Assembly: GCF_040782645.1 (NCBI RefSeq)
Contig: NZ_CP160403.1
Coordinates: 1,550,001-1,614,000, forward strand
Direction of reading: 5' to 3'
DNA length: 64,000 bases
Source of the DNA: Streptomyces sp. HUAS ZL42
GTDB taxonomy: Bacteria; Actinomycetota; Actinomycetes; Streptomycetales; Streptomycetaceae
Shown here: piece after piece, positions 16,819 to 25,390 of the stretch
Numbering within the stretch: position 1 is the first letter of the stretch
How the letters are laid out: every line of letters begins with the position of its first letter
Program-made: the position numbers and the translations under genes
Notes under the pieces: model-generated
Seen by the model: the letters and a program-made list of their open reading frames with translations, nothing else
Told to the model about the DNA's origin: nothing
Databases searched by the model: none

Positions 16819-18326
16819 CCGGGCCGGTGCTACGGGTGGCCGCCCTGTCGAAGAGGTTCGGCGGCACCCAGGCACTCAAGGACGTCGACCTGGAGGTCGC
16901 GCCCGGCGAGATCCACGCCCTGATCGGGCCCAACGGCTCCGGCAAGTCCACGCTCATCAAGATCCTCGCCGGCTACCACCACGCGGAGCCGGGTGCGGTG
17001 GCCGAACTCGACGGCGAGCCCTTCGACCTGGGCCATGTCACCGCTTCCCGGCACGACCGGCTCCGCTTCGTCCACCAGGAGCTGGGGCTGGTGGGCGAGC
17101 TGAGCGCCATCGACAACCTGGCGCTCAGCCACGGTTTCGCGCGCACGGCCTTCGGCAACATCCGCTGGCGCGAGATGGAGCGGCGGACGACCGCGCTCGT
17201 CGAACGGTTCGGCCTCGGCATCGACGTGCGCCGGCCCCTGGCGACGGCGACCCCCGTCCAGCGCACGGTGGTGGCCATCGCCGCCGCCCTGCACGGCTGG
17301 GAGGGCCGCCGCGGCGTCCTGGTGCTCGACGAGCCCACCGCCGTACTGCCGCCCGGCGAGGTGGCCCGCCTGTTCGACATCGTGCGGGAGGTCCGCGACG
17401 CCGGCGCCTCCGTCCTGTACATCTCGCACCGGATGGACGAGATCTTCGCGCTCGCCGACCGGGTCACCGTGATCCGCGGCGGACGCCGGATCGCCACGCG
17501 CCCGGTCGCCGAGCTCACTCCTCGTTCGCTGGCGGAACTGATGGCGGGCGAGGAGATGGACACCGACCACCGTCCCGCACTCCCTTCCGGTCCTGCCGCC
17601 CCCGTGCTGGAGGTCCGCGACCTTTGGGCCGGGCCACTACGGGGAGTCGGCTTCGACCTGGCCGGGGGCGAGCGCCTGGGCATCACCGGGCTGGTCGGCT
17701 CCGGCCACGAGATCGTGCCGTACGCGGTGTGCGGGGCCCATGGCGGGCCGGTGCGCGGCAGACTGCGGCTGCCGGACCACTCCGAGCGGTGGACCGAGGC
17801 GCGTGACGCCGGCGGCCTGGGCCTTCCCCTGGTCCCTGCCGACCGGGCGGGCGAGGGAGTGATCGGCGGTTTCTCGGTCGGCGAGAACCTCACTCTCCCC
17901 CTGCTGGAGCGGATGCGCGCCCGTTCCGGGCGGCTGCGGCGACGACGCGAGTCCGCCCTGGCAGACGACTGGATCCGGCGGGTCGGCGTCCGAACGGCCG
18001 GACGCGGAGCGCGGATCACCACGCTGAGCGGCGGCAACCAGCAGAAGGTCGTCATGGCCCGCTGCCTGGCCCAGCACCCTCCGGTGCTGGCGATGTGCGA
18101 ACCCACGGCGGGAGTGGACATCGCCACCCGCCTGCAGCTGTACGACCTGATAGAGCGTCAGGCCGGTGCGGGCATGGGCGTCATCGTGTCCTCTTCTGAC
18201 ACGCAGGATCTGCTCGCGCTGTGCACCCGCGTCCTGGTGGTCCGGGACGGCCGGATCGCACGGGAGATCAGCGGCCGGGAAGTCACCGAGTCCGCGCTCG
18301 TGCACGCCATGGAAGGAACCGACTGA
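16815..18326 (+). CDS. Sugar-type ABC transporter ATP-binding protein (RbsA/MglA-like, tandem domains)
   Basis: About 503 residues with two nucleotide-binding domains. The first has Walker A GPNGSGKST and Walker B LVLDEPTA. The second keeps the signature LSGGNQQK but has degenerate Walker motifs (GLVGSGHE; LAMCEPTAGVD), the usual asymmetry of this family. The start is uncertain: TTG 16815 overlaps the preceding stop (TTGA) with GGGGG upstream, and GTG 16803 is also in frame. Confidence 0.9.
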   Translation: MTGPVLRVAALSKRFGGTQALKDVDLEVAPGEIHALIGPNGSGKSTLIKILAGYHHAEPGAVAELDGEPFDLGHVTASRHDRLRFVHQELGLVGELSAIDNLALSHGFARTAFGNIRWREMERRTTALVERFGLGIDVRRPLATATPVQRTVVAIAAALHGWEGRRGVLVLDEPTAVLPPGEVARLFDIVREVRDAGASVLYISHRMDEIFALADRVTVIRGGRRIATRPVAELTPRSLAELMAGEEMDTDHRPALPSGPAAPVLEVRDLWAGPLRGVGFDLAGGERLGITGLVGSGHEIVPYAVCGAHGGPVRGRLRLPDHSERWTEARDAGGLGLPLVPADRAGEGVIGGFSVGENLTLPLLERMRARSGRLRRRRESALADDWIRRVGVRTAGRGARITTLSGGNQQKVVMARCLAQHPPVLAMCEPTAGVDIATRLQLYDLIERQAGAGMGVIVSSSDTQDLLALCTRVLVVRDGRIAREISGREVTESALVHAMEGTD

Positions 18327-18357
18327 CATGAGCCCTGGAAGGAACCGACCGACATGA
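18310..18357 (+). repeat. Duplicated ribosome-site/start segment with a 9-codon ORF
   Basis: A 22-base segment, TGGAAGGAACCGACTGACAT plus GA, occurs at 18310-18331 and again at 18336-18357 with one mismatch. The first copy gives an ATG at 18328 that opens a 9-codon frame (MSPGRNRPT) whose stop overlaps the permease ATG at 18354. The duplication therefore created a tiny coupled leader between the ATPase and permease genes. Confidence 0.6.
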
Positions 18358-19451
18358 CGTCCACCCCGACCCGGGCGGGCGAGCTCCCGCCCTCCGCACC
18401 GGAGACATCCGCGGTGTCCCTGCCTGGGACACCCGTCCGACGGGCGGCGGCGGCCCTGTCGTTCCGGAACATCGGCGCCGTGTACGTGTGGCTGGTCATC
18501 GTCGTGCTCTTCTCCGTCTGGGCGCCGGACACGTTCCCGACCGCCGTCACGGTCAAGCAGGTACTGAACGGCAACGCCGTGGCGGGCCTCGTCGCACTCA
18601 GCGTCGTCCCACCCCTGGCCGCACGTGTCTTCGACCTCTCGGTCGCCTACACCATGTCGCTCACCAGCGTGCTGACCGCGCGTTTCCTGGTCTCCGCCGG
18701 ACTCGGACCCGGCACGGCCATCGCCCTGGCGATGACCGCGGCGCTGCTGATCGGGGTCGTCAACGGAATCGTGGTGGTGGTCCTGCGCGTCGACTCGTTC
18801 ATCGCCACCCTGGCCACCGGAGCGCTGATCCAGTCCCTGATCACCATGGTCACCAACGACAGTTCCATCACCGGCGTGCAGTTGCTGGCCAGGCCGTTCG
18901 CGGACATCGCCCAGCTGGACGCGGGCGGCATCACCCTGCCGGTGCTGTATCTGCTGCTCGCCGCCCTCGCCATCTGGTTCGTGCTGGAACACACCGCCAC
19001 CGGGCGCCGGTTGTACGCCACCGGTTTCAACGCCGACGCGGCCCGGCTGCAGGGCGTGCGCACCGACCGGCTGCGCTTTGTGACCCTGGTGGCCTCGGCG
19101 CTGCTCTCCGGTCTCGCCGGCGTCGTCTTCGCGTCCTCGGTGGGATCCGGATCGCCGACCGCGGGCACCCCGTACCTGCTGTCGGCCTACGCCGCCGCCT
19201 TCGTGGGGGCCACCCAGTTGCGCGCGGGCCGCTTCAACGCCTGGGGGACGGTACTCGCGGTACTCCTGCTCGGCACGGGCATCACCGGACTCGGGCTCGC
19301 CACCAGCGCGCAGTGGGCCGCGAGCCTGTTCACCGGTTCGGTCCTCATCGTGGCGCTGGTCCTCACGGGTGGCCGGATCGCCCTGCCCGCCGTTCTGCGC
19401 CGCCGGACGGGGTCCCGTCCTCAGCCGACCACCAGCAGGGAGGTCCGATGA
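18354..19451 (+). CDS. Sugar-type ABC transporter permease (RbsC-like)
   Basis: A 365-residue membrane protein with about eight to ten hydrophobic segments, the first at roughly residues 43-60 after a polar N-terminal extension of about 40 residues. The family landmark of this permease class is visible (RRLYATGFNADAARLQGV, the coupling loop). It completes the SBP-ATPase-permease importer. Its stop overlaps the alcohol dehydrogenase start. Confidence 0.9.
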   Translation: MTSTPTRAGELPPSAPETSAVSLPGTPVRRAAAALSFRNIGAVYVWLVIVVLFSVWAPDTFPTAVTVKQVLNGNAVAGLVALSVVPPLAARVFDLSVAYTMSLTSVLTARFLVSAGLGPGTAIALAMTAALLIGVVNGIVVVVLRVDSFIATLATGALIQSLITMVTNDSSITGVQLLARPFADIAQLDAGGITLPVLYLLLAALAIWFVLEHTATGRRLYATGFNADAARLQGVRTDRLRFVTLVASALLSGLAGVVFASSVGSGSPTAGTPYLLSAYAAAFVGATQLRAGRFNAWGTVLAVLLLGTGITGLGLATSAQWAASLFTGSVLIVALVLTGGRIALPAVLRRRTGSRPQPTTSREVR

Positions 19452-20494
19452 TGAAGGCAGTTCAGTACCGGCGGGTGGGGCACGCCCCCGAGGTCGTGGA
19501 GGTCCCGGTGCCTGCACCCGGCCCGGGCCAGGTGCTGCTCAAGGTGACGGCGGCGGGGCTGTGTCACTCCGATCTGGCGGTGATGGGCTGGCCCGGGGAG
19601 CAGTTCCCCTACGCGCTGCCGATGACACTCGGTCACGAGGGTGCCGGGACGGTCGCGGCGGTGGGCGCCGGTGTCACCGCCGTGGTGGTGGGCGAGGCTG
19701 CGGCGGTGTACGGCCCGTGGGGCTGCGGGCGCTGTCACAAGTGCGCCGAGGGCAGGGAGAACTGCTGTCCGCACGCCGCCGGGCTCGGCATCCTGCCGCC
19801 GGGTCTCGGCTCGCCCGGTGCCCTGGCGGAGTACATGCTGGTGGACTCGGCCCGCCACCTGGTCCCGCTGAGCGGAGTCGACCCTGTCCAGGCCGCGCCC
19901 CTCACCGACGCCGGGCTGACCCCGTATCACGCGATCCGCAGATCGCTGCCGAAGCTGCTGCCCGGCAGCACGGCGGTGGTGATCGGCGTCGGCGGTCTGG
20001 GGCATCTCGCCGTGCAGCTGTTGCGCGCGCTGACCCCGGCCCGGGTGGTCGCCCTCGACGTGGGCAAGGACAAGCTGGAGCTGGCACGCGAGGTCGGCGC
20101 CCACGAGGTGCTCCTCTCCGACGGCGAGGCGGCCGCACGGCTCCGGGAACTCACCGGCGGGACGGGAGCGGAGGTCGTCCTGGACTTCGTCGGAGCCGAG
20201 GCGACCCTGGCGGTCGCCGCCGCGTCGGTGGCGGTGGAGGGCGACGTCACCGTCGTCGGCCTCGGCGGAGGGACGCTGGCCGTCGGCTTCGGGGGCGGGC
20301 TGCCGTTCGAGGTGTCGGCCTCCTTCCCCTACTGGGGCAGCCGCACGGAGCTCATGGAAGTCCTCGAACTCGCGCGGCGGGGTCTCGTCTCCGCCCACGT
20401 CGAGACCTTCACGCTGGAGCAGGCGCCCGAGGCGTACGAGCGTCTGCACGCCGGGGAGATCAGCGGCCGCGCGGTGGTACTGCCGTACGCCTGA
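19448..20494 (+). CDS. Zinc-dependent NAD(P) alcohol dehydrogenase
   Basis: A 348-residue MDR alcohol dehydrogenase. The catalytic zinc motifs are GLCHSD and GHEGAG, and the structural zinc cysteines are in CGRCHKCAEGRENCC. The cofactor loop is GVGGLGHLAVQ. Adjacent ATGs at 19448 and 19451 follow AGGGAGG; the first overlaps the permease stop (ATGA). Co-transcription with the importer suggests it acts early on the imported compound, oxidising an alcohol. Confidence 0.92.
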   Translation: MMKAVQYRRVGHAPEVVEVPVPAPGPGQVLLKVTAAGLCHSDLAVMGWPGEQFPYALPMTLGHEGAGTVAAVGAGVTAVVVGEAAAVYGPWGCGRCHKCAEGRENCCPHAAGLGILPPGLGSPGALAEYMLVDSARHLVPLSGVDPVQAAPLTDAGLTPYHAIRRSLPKLLPGSTAVVIGVGGLGHLAVQLLRALTPARVVALDVGKDKLELAREVGAHEVLLSDGEAAARLRELTGGTGAEVVLDFVGAEATLAVAAASVAVEGDVTVVGLGGGTLAVGFGGGLPFEVSASFPYWGSRTELMEVLELARRGLVSAHVETFTLEQAPEAYERLHAGEISGRAVVLPYA

Positions 20495-20532
20495 GCCGTG
20501 ATTCCCGCAGGGCCGGCGCCCGAGCCTCACTC

Positions 20533-20743
20533 AGAGCCTGTGTCACATACCCGGTCGGATCAGCGCACGCCGTCTGGTGCGTGCGATCGTAAGGCGCTGG
20601 AGCCGCCCTCGATGGGGGTGCCCCCACGCGAGCCGGGCGAAGCCGGTTCGCGCGAGGGGAAGCAGCCACGTGGGCGTTGCGGCAACACGGCGAGCGCGCG
20701 TGCCAGGCGGCATGCGCCAGGCCGGGGATGTGACACAGGCTCT
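20533..20743. mobile_element. 211-bp MITE-like element with 16-bp terminal inverted repeats
   Basis: AGAGCCTGTGTCACAT (20533-20548) is exactly inverted at 20728-20743, and the match continues with one mismatch for four more bases. CTC flanks both ends and may be a 3-bp target duplication. The interior has no gene but contains nested hairpins around CCCCCACGCGAGC. It sits between the convergent alcohol dehydrogenase and ThuA genes, one base from the ThuA stop codon. It is probably a non-autonomous derivative of an insertion sequence. Confidence 0.6.
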
Positions 20744-20744
20744 C

Positions 20745-21542
20745 TCAGGCGCCGGCCTGCCCCCCTTGCGGACTTCGCGCACCCACCATCCGCTCCACAC
20801 AGCGCCGGAGCACCGTCAGAAACTGCGGTGTCCGCCACGGCCCCACGTCCACGCGCCCGGTGTCGTCCACGCCCAGGTCCTGCAGGTCGTAGCGGCCCCG
20901 GCAGTGGCCGAGGGTGAAGTAGCAGACCTCGCCGAGGCCGTGCCGCTTGAGATACAGCACCGGTCGGGGCGCGTGGTCGAGGGCCGCCGCGTCGCCCTCG
21001 GCGAAACCGCGGCACGGCCCCGTGTACTCGGTGTGCAGCAGTACGTCCAGCTCCCCGTGCAGCTCGCACACGTACAGCTCGTCGGTGACCGTGAACGGCC
21101 CGATCCCGGCGACCAGCGGATGGTCGGGCCGGGTCACCCGCACCTCGTACGGCTCGATCGGCGGGTGGGCCAGGAACTGGCTGCCCAGCACCTCCGCCAG
21201 TTCCCCGAGGAGCCGTGGAGTCGTGAACACCCGCGGCCCGCCATTCGCCGACGGCTCGATCACCGCGTTGGTGCCGTGCAGGGCGAGCCAGCGCCCGCCC
21301 CGCTCGACGAACCGCGCCAGTGCGGCCCGCTGCGCCGGGCGGGGCCGGACGTCGCAGGTGTAGGTGACCAGCAGGTCGGCCTGGTCGAGGGCGGCCAGGC
21401 AGTCGTAGTCCTGGTACACCGTCGTGCGCACCCGCGGATGCTCATCGAGCAGTTCCAGCAGCCGCAGCCGCGCGTGGTCAAAGTCGTGCCACCGGCCGCC
21501 GCAGACCAGTACGGCGTCCAGGCGGCCGGCCGGGCCCGCCAC
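20745..21542 (-). CDS. ThuA-like (glutamine-amidotransferase fold) protein
   Basis: A 265-residue ThuA-family protein. It shows VLVCGGRWHDF at the N-terminus, DLLVTYTCD, GGRWLALHG, and the later GEVCYFTLGHCRGRYD typical of the family, which adopts a class-I amidotransferase fold but usually lacks the catalytic cysteine. ThuA proteins occur in sugar-modification gene sets. GTG 21542 lies 3 bases after the SDR stop with no ribosome site, so translation is probably coupled. Role here unknown. Confidence 0.82.
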   Translation of the reverse strand: MAGPAGRLDAVLVCGGRWHDFDHARLRLLELLDEHPRVRTTVYQDYDCLAALDQADLLVTYTCDVRPRPAQRAALARFVERGGRWLALHGTNAVIEPSANGGPRVFTTPRLLGELAEVLGSQFLAHPPIEPYEVRVTRPDHPLVAGIGPFTVTDELYVCELHGELDVLLHTEYTGPCRGFAEGDAAALDHAPRPVLYLKRHGLGEVCYFTLGHCRGRYDLQDLGVDDTGRVDVGPWRTPQFLTVLRRCVERMVGARSPQGGQAGA

Positions 21543-21545
21543 GGC

Positions 21546-22310
21546 TCAGTACTGGACGCGGGTGAGCAGCCCGCCGTCCACCACGAGGTTGACCCCGACG
21601 CAGAAGGAGCCGGTCCGCCCGAGCAGGAACGCCACCCCCGCGGCCACGTCCTCCGCGGTGCCGTAGCGGCCGATCGGCAGCTTGGCGAGTACCTCCTCGT
21701 ACACCTCGGGTCGGCTGGTGCGGATGGTCTCCCAGGCGCCGCCGGGGAAGTCGATCGGGCCGGGCGAGACGGTGTTGACGCGGATGCCCTTCGGCGCGAG
21801 GGCGTGCGCGAGGGCAGAGGCGTGCTGGACGACGGCCGCCTTGAGCGCGGAGTAGGAGTTCGCCCCGGCCGGACGCGCGGTGTCGGAGGCGTTGGTGGTG
21901 CCGATGGCCACGACGGCGGCCCGGTCGGAGGCCTCCAGGTGCGGCAGGGCCGCCTCGACGAGTCCCGCGAACGGGACCAGGTCGCCACGCAGGCTGGCTT
22001 CCCACGACTCGGGGCCCTTGACGTTGCCCGCCGACACGTTGGACACCAGCAGGTCCAGGCCGCCGAGTTCACCGGCCGAGCGCTCCACGAAGCGTGCGAG
22101 GGCGGCCGGGTCGGTGACGTCGACCGGTTCCGCGAACACCGTGGCACCCTCGCCGCGCAGCTCGGCAGCGGCTTTGGCGAGTTGCTCCTCGCCCCGGGCG
22201 CAGAGCGCCAGCGCGCAGCCCTCGGCCGCCAGGGTCGCGGCGATCGCCCGGCCGATGCCCCGGCTCGCGCCGGTCACCAGCGCCTTCGCGCCTGTCAGTC
22301 CCAGATCCAT
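21546..22310 (-). CDS. SDR family oxidoreductase
   Basis: A 254-residue SDR with TGASRGIG, the Tyr/Lys pair in YSALK, and DGGLL near the C-terminus. The NNAG position reads SNVSAG. ATG 22310 is chosen because GAAGGAG lies just upstream. A longer frame would add two 8-residue repeats that are coded by the tandem DNA repeat in the leader. It heads the SDR-ThuA pair and lies 86 bases downstream of the acyl-CoA dehydrogenase gene. Confidence 0.88.
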   Translation of the reverse strand: MDLGLTGAKALVTGASRGIGRAIAATLAAEGCALALCARGEEQLAKAAAELRGEGATVFAEPVDVTDPAALARFVERSAGELGGLDLLVSNVSAGNVKGPESWEASLRGDLVPFAGLVEAALPHLEASDRAAVVAIGTTNASDTARPAGANSYSALKAAVVQHASALAHALAPKGIRVNTVSPGPIDFPGGAWETIRTSRPEVYEEVLAKLPIGRYGTAEDVAAGVAFLLGRTGSFCVGVNLVVDGGLLTRVQY

Positions 22311-22325
22311 CGATGTCACTCCTTC

Positions 22326-22372
22326 GTGATGGCCAAAAACGTCCCGGTTGTGATTGCCAAAAAGGTCCCGGT
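22326..22372. repeat. Two 23-bp direct repeats in the SDR leader
   Basis: Repeat 1 is 22326-22348 and repeat 2 is 22350-22372; they agree at 21 of 23 positions and have a 24-base period. Core: GCCAAAAA, then GTCCCGGT. The position, 16-62 bases before the SDR start, suits a regulator-binding pair or leader element. Confidence 0.6.
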
Positions 22373-22396
22373 CGGTCAACTGCCGGAAGAGGCCCC

Positions 22397-23638
22397 TCAG
22401 TTACCGGGCAGCTGAGAGAACGGCGCCCGGTCTGCCCGCGGCTCAGACGGCAGCTTCAGCACCCGCTCGCCGATCAGGTTGCGCTGGATCTGATCGGTGC
22501 CTCCGGCCAGCCGGTAGCCGGGGGCGCCGAGGAGATGCTGTGTCCAGGCGAAGGTGCCCGGTTCCCCGGTGTCGGCGCTGATCCGCGCTCCCATCAGCTC
22601 GGCGGCGACCTGTCCCGTGCGGGTGAGCAGGTCGGAGGCCATCAGTTTGGTCAACGACGCCTCCGGGCCCGGCCGGCCGCCTGCGGCACTCGTCCTGGCG
22701 ACGCGGTCGACGGTGGCCGCTCGCAGGGCGGCACGTACGTACAAATCGGCGAGGCGCTGACGCACCAGCGGGTCTGCGGTCCGGCCGAGGGAGCGGGCGA
22801 GGTCGAGAACGTCCGAGAAGGTGCCGCCCTTGCGGCGGTTGCCGGTGCCGGAGGCGGTCCGCTCGAAGGCGAGGGTGGTGGTGGCGACCTCCCAGCCCTG
22901 GCCCGGGCGCCCGATCCGGAGCCGGTCCGGCACGCGTACGTCGCTCAGGAAGACCTCGTTGAAGGAGGCGCCGCCGCTCATCTGACGGATGGGGCGCACC
23001 TCCACGCCGGGGGCGTCCATCGGGACCAGGAAGGCGGTGATGCCGGCCTGTTTGACGACGTCGGGGTCGGTGCGGGCGAGCAGCAGACCGTAGTCGGCGA
23101 ACCGGGCGCCCGAGGTCCACATCTTCTGACCGTCGATCACCCAGTCTCCCCCACTCTCCTTCCGAGCGCGGGTGCGCAGGGCCGCGAGGTCGGATCCGGC
23201 ACCGGGCTCGCTGAAGAGCTGGCAGGCCAGCAGGTCGGTACGCAGGAACCCGCGTGCGTAGTGATGGCGCTGCTCGGCCGTCCCGAACAGGGAGACGGCC
23301 ATCGCGACCAGACGCACGGTGACGCTGATCAGCTCGGTGGACGGTGGCACCTCGAAGGCGGACTCCTCCTGGGCGAAGGCCGCCGCGTGGGCGGCGGTCA
23401 GGCCCGCGCCGCCCTTGTCCGCGGGAAGGGTCAGCGCCTGGTAGCCGGCGTCGAAGCGGGCCCGCTGGTAGCGACGGCAGCGCTCCAGCAGCAGGCGTTC
23501 CTCGTTCTCCGGGAGGTTGTGGAACACGGCGAGGTCGGCGGCCTCTGCGTCGGACTCCGGCGCCCGCGCCGGTTCGAGCACGGTGGCCAGCCACTGCCGA
23601 ACCTGCGTGCGCCAGGCGTCCGGATCGGGCTGGGACAT
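22397..23638 (-). CDS. Acyl-CoA dehydrogenase
   Basis: 413 residues with the family landmarks QLFSEPGAGSDLA, KMWTSGA (FAD/substrate region), and the C-terminal GGTDQIQRNLIGERVL. The medium-chain-type catalytic glutamate (YEGT) is absent; the helix-G glutamate in LAFERT is present and may act instead, as in long-chain and isovaleryl-type enzymes. ATG 23638 follows GAGGAGG. It is divergent from the acyl-CoA ligase gene, and GTTACTGAA lies 33 bases upstream. It should introduce the alpha-beta double bond in an acyl-CoA of this pathway. Confidence 0.92.
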   Translation of the reverse strand: MSQPDPDAWRTQVRQWLATVLEPARAPESDAEAADLAVFHNLPENEERLLLERCRRYQRARFDAGYQALTLPADKGGAGLTAAHAAAFAQEESAFEVPPSTELISVTVRLVAMAVSLFGTAEQRHHYARGFLRTDLLACQLFSEPGAGSDLAALRTRARKESGGDWVIDGQKMWTSGARFADYGLLLARTDPDVVKQAGITAFLVPMDAPGVEVRPIRQMSGGASFNEVFLSDVRVPDRLRIGRPGQGWEVATTTLAFERTASGTGNRRKGGTFSDVLDLARSLGRTADPLVRQRLADLYVRAALRAATVDRVARTSAAGGRPGPEASLTKLMASDLLTRTGQVAAELMGARISADTGEPGTFAWTQHLLGAPGYRLAGGTDQIQRNLIGERVLKLPSEPRADRAPFSQLPGN

Positions 23639-23670
23639 GGCTCCTCCTCGGACACTTACAAGATGGCGGA

Positions 23671-23679
23671 TTCAGTAAC
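23671..23679 (-). promoter_or_regulatory. GTTACTGNA motif before the acyl-CoA dehydrogenase gene
   Basis: The minus strand reads GTTACTGAA here. Together with 3132-3140 (GTTACTGGA) and 7318-7326 (GTTACTGTA) it makes three occurrences, each 30-70 bases before a leftward gene of the island. The same gap also holds inverted CAAGATGG/CCATCTTG arms. Confidence 0.4.
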
Positions 23680-23833
23680 GGGCAGCGGGACGTGCGTCCC
23701 TCTCACTGCTGGACCATGCAGGAATGGCTCCATCTTGGATCAGAGTGTTCCTTACTTTCTTGATAAACGCTACAGTCTCTGCATTCCCTCTCCCCTCGAA
23801 TCGGGAGAGGACCGAGGAGCCGCCGGAGGAGCC

Positions 23834-25372
23834 ATGTCGCTGCTGCCACTCGACCGTCGCGCCCAGGAGACAGCCGACGAACCCGCCCTGGCGGACGACC
23901 TGGACGTGCTGTCCTGGTCCGGACTCGTCGACCAGGTCGCACGGGCGGCGGCACGGCTGCTGGAGTTGGCGCCCGGCCCCGACGACCGGATCGCCGTCCT
24001 CGGCGACAACGCGATCCCGACGCTGGTGGCCCATCTTGCCGGTCTGCGGGCCGGGGTCGGGACCGTGGCCACCTCGCGGAACCTGACGTCGGGGGAACTC
24101 GTCGACCAGATCATCGACGCGGGCGTGACCGGGATCATCGCCGGACCGGTCGGCGCGGGTGCCGCCCTCGACGCGGCCCGGGAACTGGGCCTGCCGCTGG
24201 TGACGCACTCGGCCGCGGCGATCGGGCACGCCTTCGACTGGGACCTGTGGCTGGCGGCCGCACCCGCCGGACGCACCCTCCCCGCGGACCGGCCCGCCCG
24301 GCCTCCGCTCGTCTACACCTCGGGAACCACGGGACGGGCGCGCGGCACCGAGGTGCGCTGGGTGAGCGGCCCGGTCGCCGACGCCTCCGCCTATCTCGCC
24401 GCGATGGCCGCCCGGCCCGGATTCCCGCCGGGCCCGCACCTGGTGTGCGGCCCCCTGCAGCACAACGCACCACTGACCTCTGTGCGGCACCTGACGGCCG
24501 GTCAGCCGGTGGTCGTGCTCGGCAGATTCGACGCGGAGACGTTCCTCGGCAGTGTGCAGAAGTGGCAGGTCGCCTCGACGGTGATGGTGCCCACCCACTT
24601 CCAACGGCTGCTCGCCCTACCGGAAGAGGTGCGCGCCCGGTACGACGTCTCCAGTCTTCGGCAGGTCTCGCACACCGGCTCCGCGTGTCCACCGGACGTG
24701 AAGCGGGCCATGATCGACTGGTTCGGTCCGGTGCTGACCGAGTCGTACGGCGCCAGCGAGGCGGGAACCGTGGCCCGCATCAGCAGCGCCGAGTGGCTGG
24801 CGCACCCGGGCTCGGTCGGGCGCGTCCGGCCCCCGTTCGAGGTTCTGGTCACCGACGAGGACGGCCGGCGACTGCCGCCCGGCGAACGCGGGCTGCTGGC
24901 CTTCCGCGCGCCCGACGACCAGGGCGTCCGCTACCACGCGGACCCGGAGAAGACCAAGGCCGCCTATGTCTCCCCCGGCGTCTTCACGCTCGGCGACATC
25001 GGCTATGTCGACTCGGACGGCTACATCTTCATCACCGACCGGGCCGCGGACGTCGTGGTCTCCGGCGGCGTCAACCTCTACCCGGCAGAGAGCGAGGCCG
25101 TACTGCGGCAGCACCCGGCGGTCACCGAGGTGGCGGTCATCGGGGTACCCGACCCGGACTTCGGTGAATCCCTGCGGGCGCTGGTCGTGGCGACGGCGGA
25201 CGAGCCGTCGGCCGATGAACTGGACCGGTTCTGCCGCCAGCGGCTGGCCGCCTACAAGTGCCCCAAGGCCTACGAGTTCGTCCCGGAACTCGTACGCAAC
25301 GCCATGGGCAAGCTCGACAAACGCGCGATGCGCCGACCTTACTGGCGCTCCGAGCGCACCATCGCCGGCTAG
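23834..25372 (+). CDS. Acyl-CoA synthetase / AMP-dependent ligase
   Basis: 512 residues. Motifs in order: YTSGTTGRARGT (ATP phosphate loop), ESYGASEAG, GDIGYVD, and the C-terminal catalytic lysine in NAMGKLDK. It activates a carboxylic acid to its acyl-CoA. ATG 23834 follows GGAGGAG; upstream in-frame sequence is antisense to the acyl-CoA dehydrogenase and is not used. First gene of the rightward operon with the phosphatase, thiolase and reductase genes. The substrate acid is unknown. Confidence 0.92.
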   Translation: MSLLPLDRRAQETADEPALADDLDVLSWSGLVDQVARAAARLLELAPGPDDRIAVLGDNAIPTLVAHLAGLRAGVGTVATSRNLTSGELVDQIIDAGVTGIIAGPVGAGAALDAARELGLPLVTHSAAAIGHAFDWDLWLAAAPAGRTLPADRPARPPLVYTSGTTGRARGTEVRWVSGPVADASAYLAAMAARPGFPPGPHLVCGPLQHNAPLTSVRHLTAGQPVVVLGRFDAETFLGSVQKWQVASTVMVPTHFQRLLALPEEVRARYDVSSLRQVSHTGSACPPDVKRAMIDWFGPVLTESYGASEAGTVARISSAEWLAHPGSVGRVRPPFEVLVTDEDGRRLPPGERGLLAFRAPDDQGVRYHADPEKTKAAYVSPGVFTLGDIGYVDSDGYIFITDRAADVVVSGGVNLYPAESEAVLRQHPAVTEVAVIGVPDPDFGESLRALVVATADEPSADELDRFCRQRLAAYKCPKAYEFVPELVRNAMGKLDKRAMRRPYWRSERTIAG

Positions 25373-25390
25373 CACGAAGAAGGACCACCC

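Noticed and set aside
22313..23833. A 507-codon N-terminal extension of the acyl-CoA ligase
   Set aside because: It is antisense to the acyl-CoA dehydrogenase gene; the family length and GGAGGAG place the start at 23834.
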